Shown: positions 37,176 through 50,110, counted from the stretch's first letter. The stretch: DNA of 64,000 bases from Lithospermum erythrorhizon (GCA_019722365.1 JADFUC010000388.1:124001-188000), one strand, 5' to 3'. Made by a program: numbers and translations. The notes: generated by a model not told the origin, from the sequence alone.

Positions 37176-39205
37176 TCAAGTTTTCTCCAGCTCGATAGTG
37201 AGAAGGCATGTCCTGTTATCTACAAATTGAGCATCTCTATTGACCATATAGAGAGGGTCCATATCCAAAGGAGCATGATCAAGATGCAACAATTTTTTCC
37301 ACCATACTACTGAAGAGCTTGGACTCTTTTTGCTGTCAGAACTCACAGCTTCAACTGTTTCATTCAAGAAAGCTGAGTTTCTTATCATCGCTGACACATT
37401 TTTATCGTTTCCTCTTCGAAAAAACACCTTCTCTAATCCAGACTTTCCATAAATATGAACTATAAAATGAAGCTTTTCCACTTGGGGACATGACTAAATA
37501 ATACAAAATCCCCCTCTGCAAGATGATGCTCCGATGAGAACCTACACCATCCCTCCGTGAATGCAACAGCATTTTCAACTTCATCTATTTTTACTGGATA
37601 TTTCTCACCAGTTGTGTCCTCAAGACAAGCTTCTCTGTTGATATATTTCCGCCATTTCTTTTCATGTGCTACTCTAGAAGGCACAAACTGCAGTAGAATC
37701 GCAAATGTCAATAAGGTTGTTCGTGTAGAATTCCAATACAGTGCACAATTAAAGCGTCACACAATTGCCACAATAACACAAATCCCGCGGGATGATAATC
37801 CAAACTTCAACATGGCAGCAGTACGCGGGACGCCGATGTGAAGCGTTGTAGATCCACTAATAATTGGGGAAGAATTGTTTCTGAATTTTCGAAAGAATGC
37901 TTATTACTACTTATATGTTTTCTTTATAGATTGAAAGCTACAATTCTGGTAAATCTACCGAAATTTATTTTAGCATGATTACAATATTTAAGTACAATCA
38001 TAATCGGCAAAGAGAGCACTTATTTATGAGGCTGAGAATCTTGAGTCACAGCACCAATCGAATAGGAAAAGCTTGAGGGCTAAAGCCTGAGCCGCCTCAA
38101 ATCGGCACGCGCGAACCAGCGTCGGGAGCAAACAAATCCCGAACTTCTCCCGAAGTTCTTGTGGACAATTTTTGCCCCGGGTCGAGACTTGGGTCGGGAC
38201 CACCAAGTCCTGATCTCCCCCTGACATCCCGAGGCTAAATTTTTCTTCATTCCAACAGTTCGGGTAACTGCATATCAGTATATCACATTGACTGAATATT
38301 CATGCACATGAGCAGTTAGGCCTTGTGTTTATTTGACATTTCCATGCTTTCTTTTCTACTCTGTTTCACCCCCCTTCACATTAAGTACACACACAATTGA
38401 GTCCCCTTGTGCATGAGGCCCCAAATAATTTTTGAAGAAATTAATAATAAAATTTCTTTTTCGAAAATTTCTTTTCTATGAAGGGAATGTCCCAACGTTG
38501 ATTCATTATTTGTCATAAATAAACAGAAAAAAAGTTCACAGACAAACCAATATGCATAATTAGTATTAGACAGAGTTCTCAATGGACTAAATCTCTCTAC
38601 AAGATAGAAATGAAACATCCTAGTTCTAGTAGGATTAATATTATATTTATGATATGATTAGTATTATGAGTAGTTGATTAGATTATGATTTTGTGTATGC
38701 CTGCATAAATAGGGAATGATACGCATGTAATTCATGAAAATAATTATCAATAATATTTATCAATTTTATATTCTAATATGATATTAGAGCTATAGATTAC
38801 AATCCTGTGTTTTTCGACTGTGCCGATGAGTGGCTCGCCACCACAAAACCACCCGTCACCCATCGGACATCATATATTTATTACTCCTATTTTCAGATAT
38901 TAATTTTACAGTTTTATGATGTTCGGCTCTCATCTTCTGCTAAGATCTTGATATTTCGGTCATAGATAGCATATTACCACTTTGACAGGGGATATCTAAG
39001 AACAACATACCAGTACACAGAGCATGCATTTTTATACTAAATAAATAAAGAGAGACTATTGTACCATAACTTCTGATAAGTCTTTTCCAGAAATTCTTTT
39101 GAAAAATCTGTCAACAGAGTTGAATGGATACATTGGATTCTTGTGAACCAACAGACAGTTTGTTGTGCATTCTGAGCATGCTCCACCATGAGCTAAGTTC
39201 CTCAT
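37176..39205 (-). CDS. B3-domain (REM-type) DNA-binding protein gene with a frameshift
   Basis: B3 proteins of the REM group are plant nuclear DNA-binding proteins. Exon A (39205-39065) encodes 47 residues starting MRNLAHGGACSECTTNCLLV and ending in the first part of a B3 fold (FFKRISGKDLSEVM). An intron of about 1.4 kb with GT-AG ends follows. Exon B starts at 37687 (FVPSRVAHEKKWRKYINR), continues through AFTEGWCRFSSEHHLAEGDF and VLFSHVP, then needs a one-base frame change near 37485 to continue as VEKLHFIVHIYGKSGLEKVF down to LTIELEKT and the stop at 37176. A single missing base next to CCCAA/GTGG explains the shift; assembly error is possible. CAG/GTATGT at about 40247 may end a 5'UTR exon. 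A CATG-rich, GC-rich insert lies in the intron (38030-38230). Confidence 0.75.
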
Positions 39206-39565
39206 GCTAAAATTCTTTCTATCCTACAAATTTTGAATTGAAAAAGATCATTCTTTACTGTTTAAAGTATGTTAAAAATATTATATTTTTATTGATGAAT
39301 ATTGTGTTAAAATATTGTTGGTATATAAAAATAAAACTATAACTTAAATAATATGCATGGCTCAAATAATAACACTCAATTATAATACTCAATAATATTT
39401 TGCACTCTATTTTGGTGACCCTCACCACTCTTTTCTTTGGAGAACTCACCTCACCATCTCTTACTACACTTGTGAGAATTATGTTCTACTACTTCTCATC
39501 TCACTTGAAAGATACACAAAATGAACTAACCCAACTTGACTATTTGCAGTAGAAATGTAGGTACC

Positions 39566-39737
39566 ATAGTTGTAAATAGCCGGTAAATAGCGTCGCGATC
39601 GCAATATAGTGACACTGTGCTACACAACGTCGTGGCAAATATCGGTAAATAGTAGTGAATATCGGTAAATAGCGGCAAAATAGCGAATTTTTGGAGTTTT
39701 GTCGCTATGGACCGCTAAACTCTATTCACAACTTTGA
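39566..39737. mobile_element. hAT-type MITE, 172 bp, with 8-bp target duplication
   Basis: The element is flanked by the same 8 bases, TAGGTACC, at 39558-39565 and 39738-39745. Its ends are inverted repeats: ATAGTTGTAAATAGC at the left and the reverse complement of TCAAAGTTGTGAATAG at the right. An 8-bp duplication is the hallmark of hAT transposition. The interior is built from repeated CGGTAAATAG motifs. No coding capacity. Similar TAAATAGC-rich elements are common in plants. Confidence 0.85.
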
Positions 39738-39900
39738 TAGGTACCGAGCCTTAATGATAGTCGGCGTTTATCATAAATTTCTACCAACCAACTCCTTATC
39801 CATACTTCACATTAACTGTAGGCGCCGAGCCTTAACGATATCTAAATTTTATATCATAAATTTCTACCAACCAACTCCTTGCTCGTATTTCCGTTTGTTC
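39738..39900. repeat. Tandem duplication, unit about 82 bp
   Basis: Two imperfect copies start near 39740 and 39822. Shared blocks are CGAGCCTTAA, ATCATAAATTTCTACC and AACCAACTCCTT. The left copy begins inside the right target duplication of the adjacent hAT MITE. Confidence 0.7.
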
Positions 39901-40879
39901 CAAGAGTCTTCCAGTCAACTCCTAACTCTAAACTCTTATTCATCGTCACTCTACACCAACTCGTTTGAAAATGAATGTCACGCAGTATATTTTCTGAAAT
40001 ATTATACACCCCATACCAATATATTTGAGTTCAAGATTTAAACATGAACTATCAAGATTGAAAACCAATCTTTTTTTAGATGGAGAGCACATTTAGGCAC
40101 ACTATTCTTCAAGTGAACATATGTAACCATTAACATTCATAATTGTATAAATTATACATACATTATCATCCTCATGCATGCCAATATATAAAAATTTAAA
40201 CTCAAAACTGAAGGTTTATTAGTACATTGAAGGAACATACCTGTTTGAATTTTGTTGCAGAGAAAGATATGGTATTGATTATGAAAACAGAAGAAAGATT
40301 TTATGGGGTTTTATTTTATCAATATATATTACTACAAAAGGTTCTTTTAAGTCTTTTCATCGTTTCACCTAGGATACGTTACATACTTACATATAATACT
40401 CCGTACAATAATTTGTTCAGACTTTGCATGAGAATAGAAAGACCTACTATTAATGATATGTTTTGATGGTTGATAGAAGATTTAATTTTATATTCCCGAA
40501 TTATGAGCGAAATTTCGATTTGTATCCTCAATTTGTTTAAATGTATTGAGTACATTTATTTTATCGAATTGAATAATTATTCGATTGTTAATTATATACT
40601 TAATTTTTTATTTTTTTTATTTGACATCTTGAATCAATTTTATTTTCAATTTATTCCTTATCGTCTATTTTCAATGTTAACTTCAACGGAAGTGCATTTA
40701 GCATGGTAACAGATTAGTTCCAAGATTACCCTTGTGTTGATTGGACAATGAAAATGGCCGGTATTGGAATATGGGACAAATTGAAAAATGAAATCAGTTT
40801 ACTTAACAAATTAAAAAGATAAAAGGTTGAGGGGACAAATTGGCATTATAGACTAGGCGAAATCAAGTCTTCATAGAAT
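39901..40879. other. AT-rich intergenic region, possible B3 gene 5'UTR exon
   Basis: No coding gene was seen. On the minus strand a CAG/GTATGT donor at about 40247 could end a non-coding first exon that splices to TTTGTAG/GATAG near 39226, just before the B3 start codon. This is inferred from splice motifs only. Confidence 0.3.
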
Positions 40880-42240
40880 ATTCATGGGTTAATGGCAGAG
40901 ATAATCACCTATGTTTACAAGATGTTTTGATCGATTATTAATGTTTTAAGCAGGTTCGATCGATCACGTATCTTTAAAAATATTACGATCGATTAGAATT
41001 CAGATTCACGTGAGGCAGCATTGACTTTTAGTAAGGGGCATTTTTCGTCTTTTCAGCTTGTCGAACATTTGTCGACTAGAGCGTTTCGAATGGGTATTCA
41101 TTTGGGCTTGACTATATAGGTGATCGTGAAAACATTAATAAACATAGATGATGGTGGTAACATTAAGCAAATATAAGCAAACATACTTGAACTAATTTAG
41201 TCAATTTCTTATTTCGCGTCATGTATTTGGCTTATTGTAACATTTGATACCCATTTCTCCCCTCAATTTTTGTTACTTTTGGTTCAATTTATGACATATT
41301 TTTTTCATATCAATGCATAATCAAATTGGCTTCCTAAATTCTTTAATTTATTTCTCCCATTTTGCAATACTCGAAAGCAATTCATCTTTGGTTTTGGCTT
41401 GAGATTTGGTACTCTCGCCTCCCCGCCCAGTCATGATGGAAATATATAGAGAAAAGCAGAAATGCGGGTAGAAAGAGAAATTTATAGAAAGCAGGGTGAA
41501 TTATAATTGAAAAATGTAAATTCTTTACTGATCTCGATCACGCTTTTGCTAGCAATACTCAAATTGACAAGCTCTTCCTTTTGTCTGATCGATCACCAAC
41601 TCCAGTCCGTCGGTCTACTAGCCGGCGAGAACATCTTTAGTTTAATTCAAGATTGAGTCAATATTTATCTTCCCAATTTCGATATCTTGTGATCATGTAA
41701 GTTAGAGTTAGGGTAAATTTCACAAGGTACTACTTTTCTTATTTTGGTCGAGTTCAATGTTCAGTGGAGATGGGGTTTGAATTGGGAAGATGAAGATGGT
41801 GATTAAGATTACTAATTTGTAATTAAGGGGAGAAAGGAGGTGTCAAATGCTATAAGAGAAGTATGTTTGGTCATTAATAACATTTAAATATTGGTGACTA
41901 AATTCGCCAGGTATTTGCACCTAATGTTACTAGTCAATTATCTATGTTTCTGATGTTTCAATTCGATCGCACATGTTTCTTACGTGTTTGAGTCGGCCCT
42001 TTTATATTTCCAAACTTAGAGTAAGCTAATTAGATCCTTTTATCGTTGAAAAAGTTCGATCAATCGGCCCGTTTGATTAAGTAAAAAGTAGAAAATGCCC
42101 TTATTGAAAAGTCACGTGTTCGCCGCGTGGCGAAATAGTGTCGTGGAGCATTTTAAAGATAAATAATTGCTTGGGGCGGTTTGAGCATGGAGTGATCGGC
42201 CTGAAGCATCTTTAATAAAAAGCAAAGTGATTCCCACCGC
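40880..42240. mobile_element. Foldback element, about 1.3 kb
   Basis: The two halves are diverged inverted copies. Left blocks such as TGACTTTTAGTAAGGGGCATTTT (about 41021-41043), AAACATAGATGATGG (about 41140) and ATTTGATACCCATTTCTCCCC (about 41243) recur in the same order on the opposite strand of 41800-42120. The ends are not sharp, no target duplication was found, and there is no reading frame. Arm length (several hundred bases) groups it with the elements at 7077-12670 and 48900-49575. Confidence 0.6.
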
Positions 42241-42795
42241 CATTAATCCAATATTCATTATATATGTTTGTTTTTGTTGAACGATTTCACACTTATTTTA
42301 GAACATCAAATTTTATCAGTTTTCTTTCAAAATAAATTTTCGTTAGTGTACTATTTGCGAGGCATTTAATGTGTATTTTATTTATTACTTTCATTGTGAT
42401 TTATAAAGTTTGACATCCAAAAATGAGAATATGAACTCAATATTGAATTTCGATATATGGGATATTTCTTCTAATTAGTTTTAACTTATGTTTTTTTTTT
42501 GTGTTGACATTTGACCATAAATAAATTTTTATTCAATTTCTATTAGATCGTACTATACAATACTCGTAATAAACAAATTGACATTTGATATTTATTAATT
42601 TTAGAACACAATTCATTTATGATATTGATTTTAGAACAAACTCATTACAGTTTTCTGCAAACAATTTATTCACTATACTAGTCTACATACCATTATTAGT
42701 CAAAATAAAAAAATGGGAATTAAGATTCCGTGTTGATTTTGATACAACTTGGTAATCAATGTAGATGAAAGAAAATAAGACACAATCTTTTTCCT

Positions 42796-45700
42796 TTAGT
42801 GTGAACATTTTGGAAGATCAGCTGGAGGAGGAATCATGCTTGTAGCTGGAGTTGGTCCATTCTCAACAATAAAAGCACCAGCAAGACCCCATGGTACATG
42901 AACTTCCAAGTGACAATGAATAAACCATACACCTAATAATAAAATACATATGTAAAACTATTAGTAAAACTGTAGTGCATTACACGTGGATCATAGAAGG
43001 AATAAATTGAAAAAATATGCTTTTAATTTACATAATGATGTCAATAATTTTGAAAATTAACTTTCATATTTTTAATATAGTAAATAATTACGAAGATAGA
43101 GATCAGAGTCGTGACGAGTATTTTGAATTTTACAATTAATTGAAATAATGTGAATGGGTTTAAAAATGTAATTATATTTACGGAATGTAAAAATATGAAG
43201 AGTAATTTTGTCAAAAAAATTATCAACTGCATATATAAATTTTTTATGATTGCGTATAACATGGTAAGGTTAATTAGAAATTGAGTAATGAGTAAAACTT
43301 ACCAGGATTATTTGCTCGAAATCTGATAACAGCCCATCCTCCAATTGGAACTGCAATGGTACTTCGAATTTGTGGATTGACAAGGTTGAACTTTCTTTGA
43401 TCTCTAGTACTATCATAGTTCCCAAAGCCTTGTGCCAACACATGAAAATCATAACCATGCAAATGCATAGGGTGATTTTCTGGTGATCCCAAAGCAGTAT
43501 TTTGAAACACAACCTCTACCACAGAGTTGTACTTGACCCTTTTCACTTTTGTACCTCTAGTTGTTGGTAGAAGTGCCATGTTGTTGATATTGTTCATATT
43601 TGTGTAATCAAATTGCAAAGGTGGATTTGTTGGAAAATCTTCAGTATAAACACCATCAACTTTGTTGTAAAATGCTTCCAACATTGAAACACTAGTGTTG
43701 GGTGCAAATGACACATTATTCATATTTGCAGCTAGTCTCATTCCCCCAGGACCTTGACATGTTGTGTTACCTGCATAGGCAGATCCAGAACTTCTAAATT
43801 AGTATGTGGTATGTAATATTAACAAACATTTGAAGAAGATGAAGTTGTTCAATTTGGATACATCAAAAATAGTATATGAATGAAGATAACAATGAAAATA
43901 TTTGTTAAAAAAATAAAAAATTGTGATGGTGTAAGGTGCGTTGGTCTATAGTTACCTGTGCCTCCACATGGAAGTAGCCCAAGCCCTATTGTTATGAACA
44001 TCCTCTCATCGACACGACGTGGTACAGGGTGCCAAAAGGGGGCACTCATGAGTGCAGTGAGATTGGATAGGACTTTGTGGGCAGTTGCATTGTCATTAGA
44101 AGAAGGTAAACGTGGCATGATAGGTGTTGAGGGGGTGGAACCAACATACTCAACTATCCCAGTTGTGGTAGTAGGATTGAAGGTGACAAAATCGGAACCT
44201 TGGTACACACTTGCAGCCATGTAGTATGATGATGGACGTTGGTTTGCTCTAAGAACAACATCCATGGTTTGTCCAGGAGCAATAGTTATCACATCTGTTG
44301 TGTATGGTCTAGTGTAAGAAGCATCGATACCCACAATTGTCATTGTGTGATTGGCGATTTTGAAGAACATTATGCTCTGTAACCCAGCATTCACCATTCG
44401 GAGAAGATATGTTTTTCCTCGTTGCACTTTGAGTTTATAGGTATCTGGGAAAAAATTACGAGTTACAAAAATCAATATAGTAATAAATAAGATGATTTAA
44501 AGATCGTTGTTACGCTTTAGACTTAAGAACATGATTTATTGTCTGTCAAATTCATGAATTTGTCGATGACAAAGTCTTTGGATTGTGTAGAACTTACTAG
44601 TTGAGGAACAATTGTAGAGATCTCCTGGTTGGCCATTAATGGTGAAAGCATCTGATAAGGCAGGACCAACACCTGATGCTGAGGCATCATCTACTACTCT
44701 TACAACATCTGCATTCCACCATTCTCCTGCATGTATAATATTCAAAGTTATTAACAATAATCAAATGCCTACTTCATTTGTTATTGGACTAGAAAAACAT
44801 TAATGTGTATGAAATGTTGCTAAACAAAATGGTGGTAATTGTAGATTCGGTCTTAAAATAATGAGAACTAAGTTGTAGTTTTAATTAAAGATAATGAGCA
44901 TTGTTGTAGAATTCCAATTAAGTTGAAAGTGGTATAAATATTGTCGTTAAATTCACTTAAAATGTGAATATTGCGCGTTGGGGACCATATATAACAACAT
45001 TTATCTCTATAAAACTTTTTGGTTGTTAATGCAGCGTTAGCAAGCTACGGAGACTAACCAACAACTTGTTACCACTATCTTAGACCAAATCTACAATTAG
45101 CTCAAACAAAATGCTATGAAAACAAATATGCACCTAATATGATGGGAACCTCACGCATACAGTGGGAAATGGATAAGGGCAGCCCTTTTGGGGCAATTAA
45201 GTCTTGCCCATGCGCGATTCTTGCGTAGATATGAGATATGAAGCGTCTTGCTTAAAGTATTCATGCTTATTGATTCACATTAAATACATATATGTATAAC
45301 GAGATCCCATATGCTTATTAGACGTTGTGTAGCATGTCAGGTCCGTCTAACATCATTTACCAAATTGAAAGAACTCCATGCCTGTATCATTAACAAGTAA
45401 GTATAATATATATAAGAATGTTGTTATTTTTCATCAGCATGCAAAGATATAGTAGTCTAACCAATTTGAAAAAACAAGAATAATCTCAAATATTTACCAA
45501 TGGATAGTCATATCATGTGGAGATTGGTTGATAACATGAACAATGAGAGTATCCCCTTCATTTACTGTAATGGTAGGGCCTGGAAGACTTCCATTCGCTG
45601 CAGTGATCACTTGTTGACTACACAATCTTTGAACAGCCACATTTCCAATCTGGAATAAATGGTAGTTTTTTAAGTTCATATTATGTATTTACGATGTCCC

Positions 45701-46002
45701 AATGACAGAGGAAATGAACCTCTGCCTCGTTTTTTTCCATTGGTTAACTCGTGTTTTACAAAATTATATATCATACATAATATTTATAATAATGCATGCA
45801 TGTTGTACAAAGCTCGACGATATACATGACAAAGACGCACAAAAAGGAAGTAGAGTATAATTCGACAAAGAAGGAATAAGTCATGGCTTGTTAAGAGTAC
45901 ATAAAGAAATGTGCTTACATTTAGTGTGTGCTCAACAATGGCACCGGAAGCAAATGCAAAAGCTAAAAGAATTAAAGAACATCTCAATAAGAAAGTTGCC
46001 AT
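42796..46002 (-). pseudogene. Laccase (multicopper oxidase) gene lacking most of exon 3
   Basis: Plant laccases are secreted blue copper oxidases that oxidise phenols, including lignin precursors, in the cell wall. Exons (minus order): 46002-45919, 45649-45498, [exon 3 remnant to 45134], 44726-44598, 44444-43956, 43770-43303, 42932-42796; phases fit. Exon 1 encodes a signal peptide (MATFLLRCSLILLAFAFASG). Exon 2 ends HDMTIHW. Exon 4 starts EWWNADVV. Exon 5 ends GLGLLPCGGTG. Exon 6 has HPMHLHGYDFHVLAQG and exon 7 has HCHLEVH, so the C-terminal copper ligands are present. Exon 3, normally about 245 nt with the second half of HWHG and the HAH ligands, survives only as a degenerate piece (about 45134-45235) ending REVPIILG before a GT donor. 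Without those ligands the trinuclear site cannot form. Confidence 0.85.
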
Positions 46003-46069
46003 AGTTGATATAATAGAATTATTATTGCTTGGTATTAAGTTGATATGAAGAAATGAAGAGAATATGTTC

Positions 46070-46081
46070 TATTTATATATG
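46070..46081 (-). promoter_or_regulatory. TATA box of the laccase gene
   Basis: CATATATAAATA on the minus strand lies about 70 bp upstream of the laccase ATG (46002). This is normal spacing for a plant TATA box with a short leader. It suggests that the promoter survived although exon 3 did not. Confidence 0.6.
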
Positions 46082-48899
46082 AATTTTGGTACATGTTATA
46101 GTTGACCAATTGACACTAGACGCGGAAGCGTGAAATGATAAATTACCAACCCACACAAAAAATAAAAAATAAAAAAATAAAAATATGATCATAGATTTGA
46201 TTTGGAAAACAAGCAAGCAAATAGCCGTTGACTTTTAACCACTAGTAGCACATCACTGAGCCATCACAATTGACATTTAATTGGAATAATGAACAGGATT
46301 TGCTCATTCTGTTTGTGGAAATTTATTATGATGGAATTATAATATAAACAAATAGGAATGGGAAACATTAAAATTGTTGGGTATTTTGAGTTGACAAGGT
46401 ATTTAATTTGTTTTATATGTGTTGATTTATTCCAGTTTGATCTGGATTTGAAATGGTAGTACTGGCAATATTTAGTCTCTCATGTATTCTGGTTGTATTT
46501 GATTCATGATGATGTATTAATTTAGAAGAAACTTTTGATAATTTGAAAAACGCTAACATAGAACTTACTTAAGCGCCATGTAAGTGAACAAATGATGCAC
46601 TTATTACACTAAAATAACGCTTGTGATGTGACATGTAAGAAAACTACATTATAAGGTATACAGAAGTATTTTTATTAATAATTTATTATGATTCATTGAT
46701 ATTTAATTGTTTGGCACGTAAGTATTTATCTTTGAAATATTTAAATTAAGATAATAAATAAGTAATTAACTATTTAGGTAAAATTTCATAAAATTATACT
46801 TTTGATATATATTACTCATACATTTAATTAATTGAGAGCACTTTGCCAGAAACATGATAATGCATTCTTTTGTATGCGTTATGAAAAATTACAAAGAAAT
46901 AATATTATGAAAATATTTTAAAACCAAATTCAATTATATCAATTTTTATATTTTAGGATTAGATTCAAAATAATTTGTAGTGAAGTCTTGACCACCTTGA
47001 TAAAATGTCAATTAATTTAAAATGGAGAGTATAATTCATTTGTTCCTTAGTTATATGTTCTCTTATAATTTTTAATAATATAATTTTAATAATAGATTTA
47101 AAAGTTTTGTTACCATCTTCTTTCTTGTTTGTTTAATAAAAGTCTTTATATAATTTTATTTATTGTTAGAAAATATCATTTTTCTCTTTTAATAAAAAAA
47201 TACACATTATGTTATTTCATTTATTGTTTGAAAACAACACTTCTCAATTGATTAGTGGTAGTATAAATTATTCATAATTATATTATTCAATTTTATTTTA
47301 TGTATTCATTTTAACAAATTTTAATTGATGATTGACTCGATAAATATTTGCCTGGCGAATAATATTAAAACTTTTGTAATTCTCTTAATTTTATTAGTCA
47401 TTACAAAACAAACAAAGTATGCGTTAGATGTCATTTGTTCGAATGTGAAATCTTTCAAAGAATGAATTATATTGAAAATTAATGGAATAAGATGGCGTCA
47501 CCTCTTTTAAAAACTATATCTTGTACAATAATTTTTAATAAAAGTTAAACCTCGATAATATATATTGATTAATATTACTTGATATGAAAACTTTAAAATT
47601 TTGACGCCAAAATAACAGCTTTAATAGGGAGTTACGAAGATAGAATTAGATTTGTACGTGATATACGTCGATAAAGTAGATTATATAATTATAATATCGT
47701 ATTAGTGCGTGTATTTTTTTTTTTAGACCATAATAACGATGAATTATATTTCATATAGAGTGAAAACTAATATAAGTATTATTATGACTATATACTCTTA
47801 TTTAGTTTACTAATTACTAATCAATATTAAATAGTGAAGATTGAATTTTTTTTTAATTTCATTTCATATATTGAATTCAATTCTAATTAATTATTGAATC
47901 TATACTTTATAGATAAAGATATTTTTATTTAAGCATGAAAACTAACATGTTATATATATTATAATAAAAAATTAAATTTACGAAATAAAATATTTAATAC
48001 TTTTACTCCACTTTATCTTCAAATGTTGTCATGCTTAATTTAAGTGGTCAAAATTTACTAACTTTTACGTCTTCATGATAACATAATTTTGATTTGAATA
48101 AAATTTATATCAATATTAAAGTACATTAAAAATATTATTATTTCGTCATTTTACAAATATTATATAATAAAAATAAAAATATTTGAATTTAACATTTAAT
48201 ATGTCAAACATCCAAATTTGAACCTTAATGATCATTGGGAATCTGATACGGGAAGTATTAGATATGTATCGCTTTTTTATTTAATTGTTAAATTATATAG
48301 TAAAATGTAATACAAAAGAGCACATAGTAATTTAGATATAAAATAATTTAATAGTAATTTTATGGATTAGAAAAAATATTTTTCAATTTATAATTGAATA
48401 ATTATCATATAGAAAATTTTAGTATGAGTAGACTAATTCATTGCATTAAAATGAAATTTACTTATTATTAGGATAAAATTAAAAAAATCAAAGGCAATAT
48501 CATATCGAACACTTTTATCTGTTAGTAAAGATGTGAAGTATTTTTTATATAATTGGATCAAGATATTGATAATGAACATATGGTAATTAGCATACATATG
48601 AAAGTGATAAAACTCTTGCACATATTATAAGAGAGTAGATAAACTCCAACTATGTTTGAATTATTATAGAATTTTAAGCAAAAAATTTAGGACTTATTAA
48701 TTATTAAATTAGGACTTATTAATTATTGAATTGTTATAGGAGTCCTTTTTAAAATTTTAGAAACATATTTTTCCACAAATATAAAATATTATAGTAATGG
48801 TAATATAGTAATTAGAAATGTAAAAAGGGAAGAAACACAAATCACACTTTTATAAATAGGGGATAATATTTATTAGTTAAACTATATAGAGTTAATTAT
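46082..48899. other. 2.8 kb very AT-rich intergenic region
   Basis: No gene was recognised. There are many stops in all frames and long A/T runs. Short local repeats occur, for example GGACTTATTAATTATT at about 48691 and 48713. MITE-like fragments are suspected near 47000 and 48000 but without clear ends. Confidence 0.5.
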
Positions 48900-49575
48900 T
48901 GAAACGGTCCCAATAATTGGAAGTCATTTGCGATTTGGTCCTGGTAAGTGACACCGATGTGCAAATGGTCTTTGTAATTGGGTATCGGGGTGTAAATTGG
49001 TCCCTAAATAATTTTGGGAGCTACTTTTGGGTCTAATTTGGTATTTTAGATAATTATTGGGCATAAGTAAAAATTATTTTTATTGCAATCCCTCTAAACC
49101 TAAGTTGCTTTATAGTCACCCAAATATTATTTTTTTAGATGTGATGAAAGTACTATTATGTCCCTCGATTTTTTTAGTAGTTGAAAGTACTAAAATCAAG
49201 CATCCCGATAATGGGGTGTGGGAGTGGGGTAACTTGAAGGTGCTAAGGAGTAGTAAATAAAAGAATGCAAAATGACTATTTTATTCCTACTTAAAATTTT
49301 CTTAAACACTACTATTCAAAAATGGAATTGACATACTAAGTACTTTTCCATCTAAAAAGCAATATTTGGGTAATACAACTTCAGCTAAGGTGTAGCAATT
49401 TTTTACTTATGCCCCGATAATTCTCTTAAACACGCAAATTATATTCAAAAATAGCTCCCAAAGGTATTTAGAATCAATTGCGTATCGATCTGTCTGAATG
49501 AATTCTTACCGGCTGACTTCACTACGAAATTTAAATCGCAAATGACCCCGATTCTTTGAGACCATTTAACAAATG
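48900..49575. mobile_element. Foldback/MITE element with about 300-bp inverted arms
   Basis: Blocks of the left arm recur in order on the opposite strand of the right arm: TCATTTGCGATTT (about 48927; right about 49534), GGGAGCTAC/ATTTTTG (49016; about 49455), GGCATAAGTAAAAATT (49060; about 49404) and ACCCAAATATT (49118; about 49363). The element is almost all arm, with a short centre near 49240. It has no coding capacity. The terminal bases are poorly conserved and no target duplication was identified. Confidence 0.7.
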
Positions 49576-49997
49576 CTAAACTAACATATACATATTTACT
49601 ATTACAAACACAATAAAAATTAAATGGGAAAAAGATGCAATTATTCGATAAAAATTCCCTGAAGCATTTTGTGACACATTACCTATAAATTTTTCTTCAG
49701 TTATTATACTAATTAATCAAAACTAGATGTTAACATTTTCACTTTTAATTTACACAAAACCAAATTTTCATATTTTATTGTTTACAACATTTAAAGTAAT
49801 TAGTATTATTATTACCAAGTAGATTTGAGGAGAAAATTAGTGGTTTGATTTAAAAAGGTGGGAAGGATTTAAATGTAGGAAATCCACTAATTTCGATTTT
49901 TAAGCATTTTTGTGTTAGTCTATAGTGTATTCTTTAAAATAAGCTTAATTTAAGGCGTCTGATGCAAAATCCAATGATTATAATAAGATTGAGTACA

Positions 49998-50110
49998 CAC
50001 TAACCCACCCGTGGCCTAATGGCCTAGTAGTACTAGGCGTGAACCTCTATCCAAGAGAGGTTTCAAGTTCGATTTCTGACAGAGGAATATTTTATACATA
50101 CTTCCTTAGT
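49998..50110 (+). repeat. tRNA-derived SINE-like sequence
   Basis: An A box-like GTGGCCTAATGGCCTAGTAG (50010) is followed about 45 bp later by a B box-like GGTTTCAAGTTCGATTTC. This is the spacing of an RNA polymerase III promoter in a tRNA-derived SINE. It does not fold as an intact tRNA. Its 3' end was not defined. Confidence 0.5.

Noticed and set aside
49998..50070. Possible tRNA gene
   Set aside because: A and B box-like motifs are present but the sequence does not form the acceptor and anticodon stems of a tRNA; a SINE fits better.
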